Assembly (NCBI GenBank): GCA_017645985.1
Contig: JAGCNK010000229.1
Location: 1-7,699 of the forward strand
Source: Bacteroidales bacterium
GTDB lineage: Bacteria; Bacteroidota; Bacteroidia; Bacteroidales; UBA3824
DNA length: 7,699 nucleotides
Reading direction: 5' to 3'
Positions 1 to 6,454 of the stretch are shown in pieces. A program made the position numbers and the translations under genes. The notes beneath the pieces were generated by a model, which was not told the origin of the DNA, did not search any database, and was given only the letters and a program-made list of their open reading frames with translations. Each line of letters opens with the position of its first letter. Position 1 is the stretch's first letter.

Positions 1-360
1 AACACAAACGTTTCTGACGTTGACAAAACTCCCGAAGGCTGGATGGGCTTGGATATCGCTGATAAATCTATCGCCAAATTCGAGGAAGTTATCACATCTT
101 CTAAGACTGTTATCTGGAACGGTCCTATGGGCGTGTTCGAGATGGACAAATTCGCAAAAGGTACATCGGCTATCGCTAAGGCTGTTGCCAAAGCTACTGC
201 CAACGGCGCTTTCACCCTCATCGGTGGTGGCGACTCTGTAGCAGCTATCAACAAAAACGGTCTTGCCGACAAAGTTAGCTACGTATCTACCGGCGGCGGC
301 GCTATGCTCGAATATATGGAAGGCAAACAACTACCCGGCATCGTTGCTATCCGTGGATAA
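1..360 (+). CDS. pgk: Phosphoglycerate kinase, C-terminal part (5' end outside window)
   Basis: This is the last 119 codons of phosphoglycerate kinase, the cytoplasmic glycolytic enzyme that transfers phosphate between 1,3-bisphosphoglycerate and ADP to give 3-phosphoglycerate and ATP. The reading frame is open from base 1 and ends with TAA at 358-360. Seen in the fragment: WNGPMGVFE at residues 39-47, GGGDSV at 75-80 and STGGGAMLE at 96-104. These are hallmark motifs of the C-terminal, nucleotide-binding Rossmann-like domain; the glycine-rich GGGD loop lies near the phosphate-transfer site. Full-length bacterial PGK is about 395-420 residues, so roughly 70 percent, including the N-terminal 3-phosphoglycerate-binding domain, lies upstream of the window. 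A strong hairpin follows 37 bases after the stop, so this looks like the end of its transcript. The C-terminus is intact and nothing looks broken. Confidence 0.97.
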   Translation, partial: NTNVSDVDKTPEGWMGLDIADKSIAKFEEVITSSKTVIWNGPMGVFEMDKFAKGTSAIAKAVAKATANGAFTLIGGGDSVAAINKNGLADKVSYVSTGGGAMLEYMEGKQLPGIVAIRG

Positions 361-397
361 TCACAACGAACTCAGTTCCCTAAAGGAATGAAATAAA

Positions 398-429
398 GAA
401 AGGGGAGCGTCGGTTGACGCTCCCCTTTC
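398..429. terminator. Strong bidirectional terminator between pgk and the minus-strand operon
   Basis: There is a perfect 14-bp stem, 398-411 pairing with 416-429, closed by a GGTT tetraloop at 412-415. On the plus strand it is followed by ATTTT; on the minus strand it is followed by a T-rich stretch (the complement of 389-397). It sits between the stop of pgk (360) and the stop of the opposing PorT-like gene (470), so it probably ends transcripts from both sides. The U-tract is short on both sides, but the stem is long and GC-rich in its core. Confidence 0.85.
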
Positions 430-469
430 ATTTTCAATATCAAATCAATAATTCACTGTTCTCTGTTCA

Positions 470-1174
470 TTATCCCTCAAAGTGGAACGACACTATAAAG
501 GCGTTGCTCTTCATATCCTTGATAGCCTGAGTGTACTTGGTGTCGTCGTACTGTAGGCAGTTTTTGATTCCCTTGCTGTATTTCAGCTCTATGGAGAACT
601 TGAAATACTGAAGGTAGAAGTCAAATCCCCCACCCCACTCTATGCACGGGTCTATCTTGTTGAGTTTCACCGAAAGCTCGCCTTCCTTGGGTTTTCCGGC
701 GGTAAGGTCGTACCTCAAATTGCCGCCCGCGATAAGGTAGGGAGCCACATTGTGCATGCGCTCGGCACGGTATTTAAACTGCACAGGCAGTTCCAACAGG
801 GTGCTGTTGACGCTGATGGTCTCGTTGGTCATCTCGGTGGTGCTGCCTTCGAGATAGTAATAATATACAAGGTCGCGCTGGTTGAACGAGAGGTCGAACA
901 GCACGCGGAAGTCGAAATATCTGTTGAGCCTGAGGTTTGCCACGGGACCCACGTGAAATCCTGTATATCTCTTGGCCTCGATGCCGTAGATGTCGGTACG
1001 CTCGTAAAAGTCGTCGCACTGGGTGATGCCGAAGGTCATAGAGTTGATGCCGACCGAAAAGCCGAAATGGCACAGCTTGTTATTGTAATCGTGCAGATTG
1101 CGCATACCCTTGTGCTGGGCGTTGGCTGCGGCGGTAGTAAGTATCAGAAGTACTAATATATAAAGGTGTCTCAT
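470..1174 (-). CDS. porT: PorT-like outer-membrane beta-barrel protein
   Basis: A 234-residue secreted protein. Residues 1-20 form a clear signal peptide: MRH, a hydrophobic core of Leu/Ile/Val, then ANAQ as the cleavage region. The rest is built of alternating polar and hydrophobic strands rich in Phe and Tyr, for example HFGFSVGINSMTFGI (36-50), HVGPVANLRL (74-83), a YYYY stretch at 104-107, LELPVQFKYR (127-136), WGGGFDFYLQYFKFSIELKY (180-199) and a C-terminal strand ending in Phe-His-Phe-Glu-Gly. This is the pattern of a small outer-membrane barrel of the PorT type. In Porphyromonas gingivalis PorT is needed for type IX secretion; it is known as SprT in gliding flavobacteria. The length matches, and the position just downstream of ubiE agrees with my recollection of the order around porT in other Bacteroidetes. 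A generic PorT-family barrel unrelated to secretion remains possible, so the symbol is an inference. It starts 87 bases after ubiE and could be read from the same transcript. Confidence 0.75.
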   Translation of the reverse strand: MRHLYILVLLILTTAAANAQHKGMRNLHDYNNKLCHFGFSVGINSMTFGITQCDDFYERTDIYGIEAKRYTGFHVGPVANLRLNRYFDFRVLFDLSFNQRDLVYYYYLEGSTTEMTNETISVNSTLLELPVQFKYRAERMHNVAPYLIAGGNLRYDLTAGKPKEGELSVKLNKIDPCIEWGGGFDFYLQYFKFSIELKYSKGIKNCLQYDDTKYTQAIKDMKSNAFIVSFHFEG

Positions 1175-1261
1175 TTTTATAATTATTTCAACAACATTTA
1201 TATATAAACACCGTAAAAAGGATTTTTATTTTAGGAAAAAGGTTAATTTTTCTTCCCTACC

Positions 1262-1987
1262 CTATTTTTCGCCCCAGTAGATGGCTGCTATGCCGCAGCT
1301 TAGCCATTTAAGATGTGTGTTTTTGTATCCGCAGGTCTTCATTATCTCCACAAATCTTTCGCCGTAGGGAAAATGGTCGACGCTCTCGGGCAGATACTTG
1401 TATGCGCTGCCGTCCTTAGACACTATCTTGCCGGCCACAGGCAGAATCTTGTGAAAATAGAATCCGAACACACCTTTTACCAAAGGGTTTGACGGTTCGC
1501 TAAGTTCCAACACCACAAGCCGCCCGCCGGGTTTAAGCACACGGAGTATCTCGGTGAGACCCGCAGGTATGTCGGCAAAGTTTCTCACTCCGAATCCCAC
1601 TGTGGCGGCATCGAAGGTGTTGTCGTCGAATGGCATACAAAGCGAATCGGCCTTGATAAACTTTATCTTGCTGTCGAGCTTGGCGCGGCGTGCTTTCTCC
1701 ACAGCCACGTTGAGCATATTCTGCGAAATATCTATGCCAATGATTTCGGAGGCGTTGGTGCGCTTAGCCTCCAGAATAGTGAAGTCGCCTGTACCGGCGG
1801 CAATGTCCAAAAGGTTTTTGGGATTGTTTTGCGCGGCTATCTTGATAGCCTTTCTGCGCCATATTCTGTCGATACCGGCTGTGAGAGAGTGGTTTAGCAG
1901 GTCGTATTTGGGAGCAATGTTGTCAAACATCATCTCCACCTGCTCGCGCTTGCTCTTGTCGCTGTCGGCGTATGGTCTTACTTCCAT
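1262..1987 (-). CDS. ubiE: Demethylmenaquinone methyltransferase (UbiE/MenG)
   Basis: A 241-residue class I SAM-dependent methyltransferase. In the cytoplasm it methylates the ring carbon of demethylmenaquinone to give menaquinone, the last step of vitamin K2 synthesis. Seen: the first family signature YDLLNHSLTAGIDRIW at residues 28-43; the SAM-binding loop DIAAGTGDF at 61-69; the acidic end of strand 2 in GIDIS at 84-88; GFGVRNF at 131-137; and the second signature around RVLKPGGRLVVLE at 149-161. The length is normal for the family (about 230-250) and all motifs are intact. The start ATG lies only 3 bases after the stop of the upstream gene, which implies co-transcription and perhaps translational coupling. 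In a menaquinone-only anaerobe the protein acts as MenG; a dual ubiquinone role is not expected in Bacteroidota. Confidence 0.96.
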   Translation of the reverse strand: MEVRPYADSDKSKREQVEMMFDNIAPKYDLLNHSLTAGIDRIWRRKAIKIAAQNNPKNLLDIAAGTGDFTILEAKRTNASEIIGIDISQNMLNVAVEKARRAKLDSKIKFIKADSLCMPFDDNTFDAATVGFGVRNFADIPAGLTEILRVLKPGGRLVVLELSEPSNPLVKGVFGFYFHKILPVAGKIVSKDGSAYKYLPESVDHFPYGERFVEIMKTCGYKNTHLKWLSCGIAAIYWGEK

Positions 1988-1990
1988 TTT

Positions 1991-2620
1991 TTAATAATAG
2001 AGAAAATCGATGTCGCCGTCCATTAGGCGCATACCGATGGTTTCAAACATATTTTTATCGTAAATAATTCGGCTGATGTCGATCTTGGAGAACTGGATAG
2101 TGCGCATGTCGGTCTCCTTTGAGTTGCCCACGCCGTCGCGTACTATGTAGCCCCAGGGCTTGCCGTTGTCGCCAAACACCATGCGTTTCTCCTCAAACGA
2201 GAAATTGTAGCCTACCTCCTCGAGAGCGTAGTCGGGGTCGTACTCCTTGGTGTAATACGAGTTGCAGGTGAGCAGAAGCTTGTGGTTGTAGAAATAGTAG
2301 ACCGTCTTCTCCTCGTTTTTGTTGTTGTAGATGCGTCCGGTGTAATATTCAAAGAGTGCGTAGCCGTTTTTCTCCTTGCTCAAAAGGAACTTGAAGTCGT
2401 TGGTGTTTTCCAAAAGAAGGGTGTCGCACATCTCCTCGTCAAAATAGAAATTGTCGCCGAAGCTTACCAGCTCGGTCTTCTCATATTTAACATTTTTTAA
2501 CGCCTTGTCGAACACGCTGATGATAGAATCCGACTTGGCGAGAATTTCGTAAGATTCTTGAGCCGTGGCCACAACCGCCATGAGCAATGTACTGAGGGCA
2601 ATAAGGAATATTTTTTTCAT
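1991..2620 (-). CDS. Secreted protein of unknown function
   Basis: I do not recognise this family. I chose the ATG at 2618-2620 because it gives a textbook signal peptide: MKK, a hydrophobic core IFLIALSTLLMAVVA, then TAQ as the cleavage site near residue 21, for 209 residues in all. An in-frame ATG at 2642-2644 would add eight residues (MIDLIKRT) and leave 10 rather than 34 bases to the upstream gene; it cannot be excluded. The mature protein is rich in Tyr, Phe, Asp, Glu and Lys, has no membrane segment and no lipobox, and shows alternating strand-like stretches such as KTVYYFYNHKLLLTC and VGYNFSFEEKRMVFG. It is therefore probably a periplasmic or outer-membrane-associated beta-rich protein. 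It sits 3 bases upstream of ubiE in the same operon. No catalytic motif is visible. Confidence 0.8.
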   Translation of the reverse strand: MKKIFLIALSTLLMAVVATAQESYEILAKSDSIISVFDKALKNVKYEKTELVSFGDNFYFDEEMCDTLLLENTNDFKFLLSKEKNGYALFEYYTGRIYNNKNEEKTVYYFYNHKLLLTCNSYYTKEYDPDYALEEVGYNFSFEEKRMVFGDNGKPWGYIVRDGVGNSKETDMRTIQFSKIDISRIIYDKNMFETIGMRLMDGDIDFLYY

Positions 2621-2654
2621 AGTACGTTTAATTAAATCTATCATTTACAATATA

Positions 2655-3725
2655 TCATTGTTTAACGGCATTTTTCCAAATCTGTTCCATATCGTTGTCG
2701 GTGCCGAACTGCTGGTCGGAATACAACGCGCCTTTCTGCTCTATGTCGAAATTGCGCTGCTGCACGTCGAAAACATGCTGCTCGGGGTCTTGCTGCTGAC
2801 CTGGACGCACTTCGGTGTTGTTCTCCTCCACTTTTTCGGGCTCCACCTCGCGGGTTATTCCAAAACGGCGGTTGCGCAGTATCATACGCAGCAGGGTGAT
2901 AATGTATTCAAGGTTGACAGCCACCTGCTTAGGACCTTGCAGCGACGGTATCTCGCTGATTACCGAGATGTTTTCGCCCGACATGTTTGCCACGTTGAAC
3001 ACCATGCCGCCGCCTATGGGCTGCTCCTCGTTGTCGATAAAGGTGTGCTCTATCTCGCGCATGTCGTTGCGTATTGATGTGATGTCGGAGAAATAAAACT
3101 CGTTGGTAGACACATTGGTGATGGTATTGTCGAGCCAGTTGTAGTTGCATTTGTAGAGGCTGATATAGTGCATTGTAAGCACCAGAATCTGCACACGCCA
3201 CACCGAATAGAGATATGTGCCGTCGGCATTGGCCTGACGTTGAATGTTTTCGGAATCGATGCCCGGCGTTGTCCAATATACAGGCACGGGAATGATAATG
3301 AAGTTTTCGGGACGAACGTCGCTCATATTCAATCCAAGAGTGGTTATCGACTTGGGTTTCACATTGTCTTTGAGGTCGCGGATCAGCCAGGCTATCATCT
3401 GCTCCTCCTTGGGACGCTGCGCGAAAATCTTCTTCTGGGTGAGGTACGGCATAATGAACCTGTAGTAGTGCCAAAAGGCAAACACAAAGCACGACAGGCT
3501 CACAAGCACTGTGGGCACGGCGTTTTTGAGGTAGAAAATCATAATCAGACCCATCAGAGTGCCGGCGTATGCCAGCAGGGCGTGACCCGAGGTGAGCGAT
3601 GGAAAATCCACATGGTTTATCTTAAAGTAGTTTTGGATAAGCATCCTGCGGTCTTCCTCGCTGAGTTCGTGCTCGGCAAAGGGGTTGCGGTCGTTCGGTT
3701 TATTTGGTTTGGCTTGTTCTTCCAT
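2655..3725 (-). CDS. Two-helix membrane protein of unknown function with soluble domain and Gln/Glu-rich tail
   Basis: A 356-residue protein that I do not recognise. Residues 1-40 are charged and probably cytoplasmic. Two hydrophobic segments follow, about 46-65 (HALLAYAGTLMGLIMIFY region) and 69-87 (AVPTVLVSLSCFVFAFW), separated by a very short loop and so likely a helical hairpin that leaves both ends in the cytoplasm. Residues about 95-290 form a soluble domain with several strand-like stretches, including NFIIIPVPVYW (141-151) and WRVQILVLTMHYISLY (176-191). Strands around 176-215 ending in DITSIR vaguely recall bacterial PH-like domains, but that is only an impression. Residues about 291-345 are low-complexity and rich in Glu, Gln and Asn, likely disordered. 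It starts 10 bases after the M14 peptidase gene and ends 10 or 34 bases before the secreted-protein gene, so it is an operon member. No enzyme motif is visible. Confidence 0.85.
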   Translation of the reverse strand: MEEQAKPNKPNDRNPFAEHELSEEDRRMLIQNYFKINHVDFPSLTSGHALLAYAGTLMGLIMIFYLKNAVPTVLVSLSCFVFAFWHYYRFIMPYLTQKKIFAQRPKEEQMIAWLIRDLKDNVKPKSITTLGLNMSDVRPENFIIIPVPVYWTTPGIDSENIQRQANADGTYLYSVWRVQILVLTMHYISLYKCNYNWLDNTITNVSTNEFYFSDITSIRNDMREIEHTFIDNEEQPIGGGMVFNVANMSGENISVISEIPSLQGPKQVAVNLEYIITLLRMILRNRRFGITREVEPEKVEENNTEVRPGQQQDPEQHVFDVQQRNFDIEQKGALYSDQQFGTDNDMEQIWKNAVKQ

Positions 3726-3735
3726 AATTGTAACG

Positions 3736-4917
3736 TCAATATAATTGGTTTATAGACATTTGAGTTCCGTTGTTGAGTAGTATGGTGTAATCGGCGGTGT
3801 CGCCGATTTTTATTTCTTTGTTTAACAGCAATGAAGCCTCTGCGCCGTTAAAGAACTTTATTCCTCCGAATTGCGAAAGGTCGCCGAATCCCTCCACACG
3901 GTACACGCTGCTGTAATCGGCAAAATCTTCGATGTCGCCGCCCTTGTAACGGCGTATGCCCACGTCGGCCCTGAAACTGCGTCCGCTGGGCATCTGTATG
4001 TTGATGCCGGTGATTATGAGGTCGAACGTGTTGTCGCGGATGTTGTTGGGAATATCGTTGTATAGCGAGAGGTCGGTGTCGGAATAATCCTTCGACGCTA
4101 TTGATTTCAGCATCTTGATAATAGCCACTGCCGCCGCCTTGCGAGGAAGCTTGCGGTCAATGTCGTCGCCCGATGCGCCGCACTCCACCAGTATCGTAGA
4201 AGTGCCCCACAGCATCATATTGTCGCCAAAGGCATTGGGCATAAAGCTGTCGCTATACTTGCCGATACATCCGTCGGCGTAGGGTCTTATGTAATCTGCC
4301 GCCGAGGCTATCAGCTGCATCGACGCCTTGCGTATGTCGTTCACGTCGCCCTCGGCATTGTATTTGGGGGCAAGGAAAGATATCATAGTCTGCTTACGGT
4401 CAGGCAGTGTGGTGTAGTACTGCTCCTGGTCGTGAAGGTTGAACCCGAACGATGGAGCAATGTCGCCGTGAAGCTTTTTCAAGATACGTGACTCGGGGGC
4501 AGATAGAGCCAGTACGTCGCGGTTGAGGTCGATGCCCATAGCGTTTCGGCGGCAGAACTTGTCGTTGCCAAAAGGATTGAGCATAGGCAACGCGCACACG
4601 GTGAGGCTCTTGAGCAATGGCAGTGCGGTAACGGTTTCCAGATAGTTCATCACGTCGAGCAGTGCGAGCGTAGACACGGGCTCGTTACCGTGCATCTGGC
4701 TCCACAGCAGCACTGTGGTCTTGCCGCTGCCGATGGTGTAGGAATAGATTGAGTGTCCCGCCGACGAAAGTCCCTCGATACGCTCCGCAAAACGTGTCTT
4801 GTGACGGCGCATCACAGGCAGGAACTCATCGTAGCTGAAACGGCGTTTTACGAGTTCCGACTCAAAAAAATTATTGTAACTATCCCAAATATTACTACTT
4901 TTGCACTGCATAACCAT
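3736..4917 (-). CDS. M14-family zinc carboxypeptidase-like protein, no signal peptide
   Basis: A 393-residue protein with the full M14 metallopeptidase set. H76 and E79 in SQMHGNEP match the HxxE zinc ligands. N132-R133 in GIDLNRD match the substrate carboxylate-binding Asn-Arg. H162 in FNLHDQ matches the third zinc ligand. E245 in ILVECGASG fits the catalytic glutamate. The peptidase domain spans about residues 55-280; residues about 295-393 form a beta-rich C-terminal extension of unknown role. There is no signal peptide, unlike most secreted carboxypeptidases, so it probably acts in the cytoplasm, perhaps on peptides or cell-wall fragments (inference; compare cytosolic M14 enzymes such as the murein peptide amidase MpaA). 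Met3 is an alternative start (4909-4911). It is the first gene of the minus-strand operon, with a promoter-like box about 20 bases upstream. Succinylglutamate desuccinylase/aspartoacylase relatives share the fold, so the substrate cannot be given. Confidence 0.88.
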   Translation of the reverse strand: MVMQCKSSNIWDSYNNFFESELVKRRFSYDEFLPVMRRHKTRFAERIEGLSSAGHSIYSYTIGSGKTTVLLWSQMHGNEPVSTLALLDVMNYLETVTALPLLKSLTVCALPMLNPFGNDKFCRRNAMGIDLNRDVLALSAPESRILKKLHGDIAPSFGFNLHDQEQYYTTLPDRKQTMISFLAPKYNAEGDVNDIRKASMQLIASAADYIRPYADGCIGKYSDSFMPNAFGDNMMLWGTSTILVECGASGDDIDRKLPRKAAAVAIIKMLKSIASKDYSDTDLSLYNDIPNNIRDNTFDLIITGINIQMPSGRSFRADVGIRRYKGGDIEDFADYSSVYRVEGFGDLSQFGGIKFFNGAEASLLLNKEIKIGDTADYTILLNNGTQMSINQLY

Positions 4918-4935
4918 TGGCTATTTTTTATTCCA

Positions 4936-4943
4936 CAAATATA
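4936..4943 (-). promoter_or_regulatory. Candidate Bacteroidetes -7 promoter box for the M14-to-porT operon
   Basis: On the minus strand this reads TATATTTG, a full match to the Bacteroidetes sigma-ABfr -7 consensus TAnnTTTG. It lies 18 bases upstream of the M14 start codon, so the leader would be short. No good -33 TTTG is seen at the usual spacing; only TTTA lies near it (22-base spacer), so the call rests on the -7 box and the position. It is in the 76-base divergent gap 4918-4993. The plus-strand gene of that gap has only an imperfect box, TAAATTTTG at 4956-4964, with one extra base. Confidence 0.4.
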
Positions 4944-4993
4944 TTACATTTTTGGTAAATTTTGATAAACATTATAAATAAAACACATTTAAA

Positions 4994-6352
4994 ATGAAAA
5001 TAAGATTATTAACTTGCTCAGTATTGGCAGCAATAGCGTTTTCAGGCTGCGAGCAACCCCCTAAACAACAGGCACAGTTCTCGTGCCAATATCCTGTAAC
5101 ATACTCTCTTGATTCCATTCAAAACCTTGCTATTGAGGATATTATCAAAGACGGAAAAATAGGCGCAAAGGTAAAGGGCGAGGCTCTGCCTTTCAACACT
5201 TCCGATTCCGAAGGATTCATAAAACTCACTATGAAAATGAACCTCCACCCGATGTCAGAGGCTTTGGGACAGGCTTTCGGCGGCAACATTTTCTACGCGC
5301 TCGACTCTGCCGGCGCTATCAACTCGGCATTCCTGCTCAGCGCCGACAATAAGACTCTCTACGTTTATCCCGACGAGATTGCCGCTCAGTCTACCAACGA
5401 CGCCACTCCCGAGGAGACTTCGCTCTATATGCAAGGTTTGGCAGATGCGCCTTTGCACGCAGTTTCGATGGCATTGCAGCTTGCCAACCAAGACAACACC
5501 ACCCCTCAATTAGAACTTCTTCACCCCAAAAGCATTTATATGCTCGGCAAGGTGGATGTGGAGATGCCCAAACAGCGTTTCGACCTCAGCGGTTTTGCTA
5601 TCTACAAGGGCAGGACTATCTGCATCGCCGACAAGTCGTGGACTACCGACGTCTACTATTTCGACACCACTGCCACAGGCGAGTTTAACGTAAGTTACTG
5701 CTGCAAAGGTCCCGACTACAAGACCGAGGACTGCGACATTGAGGCTGTGGACGTTTACAACAATCAGATTGTGGTTTCGGAAGAGACCAACAACCTTATG
5801 TACATGCAAAACAAGAAGGGCGAGTTTGAACTTATGCCCACCGACTTTACCAAACTCGAAGCCGACCTTTCGCGCTGGGGAGCAGCCAACGCCGGTGTTG
5901 AGGGTTTCTGCGTGGATGCTAAAAACAATACAATCTACTTTGCCAAAGAGCGCGAACCCCGCCGACTTTTCTCCTACGATATGAAGAAAAACGAATTTCA
6001 TACCGATTTTGACGACGTGGTGCTGCCAAACGACGGCGACATTTCTGATATGAAATACCTCAACGGATTTGTTTATTATCTCGACCGCGCCAACTGCCTT
6101 GTTGTTCGTATCGACGTGAAAACCAAGGAGAAAGTACAATATTCTTTCCGCAAATACTCCAACAACGGCAAAGAACACATCTACAAAGCCGATTACGGAA
6201 TGGCAGAGGCCCTCCTAATCACCGACAATGCTATATTTGTAGGTATGGACAACAACAACGACCCTGTATCTTCATACGGCGAAGAAATTGGTCTCAAAGC
6301 CGGCAGCACAGCACCTTCAATTTTCGTTTTCAAACGTCCCGCAGGATTCTAA
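4994..6352 (+). CDS. Lipoprotein with a probable esterase-like/phytase-like beta-propeller
   Basis: A 452-residue protein with a lipoprotein signal peptide: MKIR, a hydrophobic core, then lipobox FSGC with Cys19 as the lipidated residue. The next residues, EQPPKQQ, do not match a strong acidic surface-export signal, so a periplasm-facing outer-membrane anchor is as likely as surface exposure. The second half shows blade-like repeats: DIEAVDV followed by IVVSEE (from about 248), GVEGFCVDAKNNTIYFAKERE (301-321), DGDISDMKYLNGFVYYLDR, and GMAEALLITDNAIFVGMDNN near the end. The acidic DIEA, GVEG and DGDISD turns resemble the esterase-like domain of the phytase/SdiA-regulated propeller group. Whether it hydrolyses anything is unknown. 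Residues about 20-200 match nothing I recognise. It is read divergently from the M14 operon and is followed by a terminator, so it is probably a single-gene unit. Confidence 0.82.
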   Translation: MKIRLLTCSVLAAIAFSGCEQPPKQQAQFSCQYPVTYSLDSIQNLAIEDIIKDGKIGAKVKGEALPFNTSDSEGFIKLTMKMNLHPMSEALGQAFGGNIFYALDSAGAINSAFLLSADNKTLYVYPDEIAAQSTNDATPEETSLYMQGLADAPLHAVSMALQLANQDNTTPQLELLHPKSIYMLGKVDVEMPKQRFDLSGFAIYKGRTICIADKSWTTDVYYFDTTATGEFNVSYCCKGPDYKTEDCDIEAVDVYNNQIVVSEETNNLMYMQNKKGEFELMPTDFTKLEADLSRWGAANAGVEGFCVDAKNNTIYFAKEREPRRLFSYDMKKNEFHTDFDDVVLPNDGDISDMKYLNGFVYYLDRANCLVVRIDVKTKEKVQYSFRKYSNNGKEHIYKADYGMAEALLITDNAIFVGMDNNNDPVSSYGEEIGLKAGSTAPSIFVFKRPAGF

Positions 6353-6370
6353 AATTGATGAAATATTAAT

Positions 6371-6398
6371 GCAGAGACGTGCCATGGTGCGTCTCTAC
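6371..6398. repeat. Imperfect GAGACG...CGTCTC palindrome, possible interspersed repeat
   Basis: AGAGACG at 6373-6379 pairs with CGTCTCT at 6390-6396. The inner part TGCC/GGTG pairs through two G-T wobbles and two G-C pairs, around a CCATGG centre. Short intergenic palindromes with GTAGAGACG ends and CGTCTCTAC on the other side are, from memory, scattered in several Bacteroidota and cyanobacterial genomes. This copy would be a degenerate one, since its left end reads GCAGAGACG. There is only one copy in this window, so its repeat nature cannot be shown here. It lies 18 bases after the lipoprotein stop and just before the terminator. Confidence 0.5.
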
Positions 6399-6420
6399 AA
6401 AAACCCACAATCATAAAAAC

Positions 6421-6454
6421 AAAACGGCTGCCCGAAATGGACAGCCGTTTTTTT
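6421..6454 (+). terminator. Rho-independent terminator after the lipoprotein gene
   Basis: AAAACGGCTG at 6421-6430 pairs with CAGCCGTTTT at 6442-6451. After one C-A mismatch, two more G-C pairs close a GAAAT loop (6434-6438). The stem runs straight into a T tract: TTTTTTT at 6448-6454, whose first four bases belong to the stem. The placement, 68 bases after the lipoprotein stop, and the form are typical of an intrinsic terminator. Confidence 0.88.

Noticed and set aside
1175..1261. A separate promoter for the PorT-like gene in the 87-base gap after ubiE
   Set aside because: No TAnnTTTG box is found on the minus strand in the gap. Its TATATATA stretch is only AT-rich, so read-through from ubiE is the simpler view.
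2565..3755. Plus-strand open frames (2565-3077 and 3168-3755) opposite the membrane-protein gene
   Set aside because: Both lie antisense to an operon gene with clear membrane segments and tight spacing, and they are compositionally odd (His/Val/Leu rich). The first also crosses an intergenic gap.
4714..4731. GSGKTT in the M14 protein looks like an ATP-binding P-loop
   Set aside because: The first glycine of GxxxxGK(S/T) is missing (a Tyr is there), and the stretch is the strand just before the HGNE zinc motif of the M14 fold.
5510..6178. Long minus-strand open frame (222 codons) inside the lipoprotein gene
   Set aside because: It lies antisense to a gene with a signal peptide and propeller motifs. 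Its translation is a Val/His/Phe-rich mix without any motif, typical of the complement of a real coding frame.
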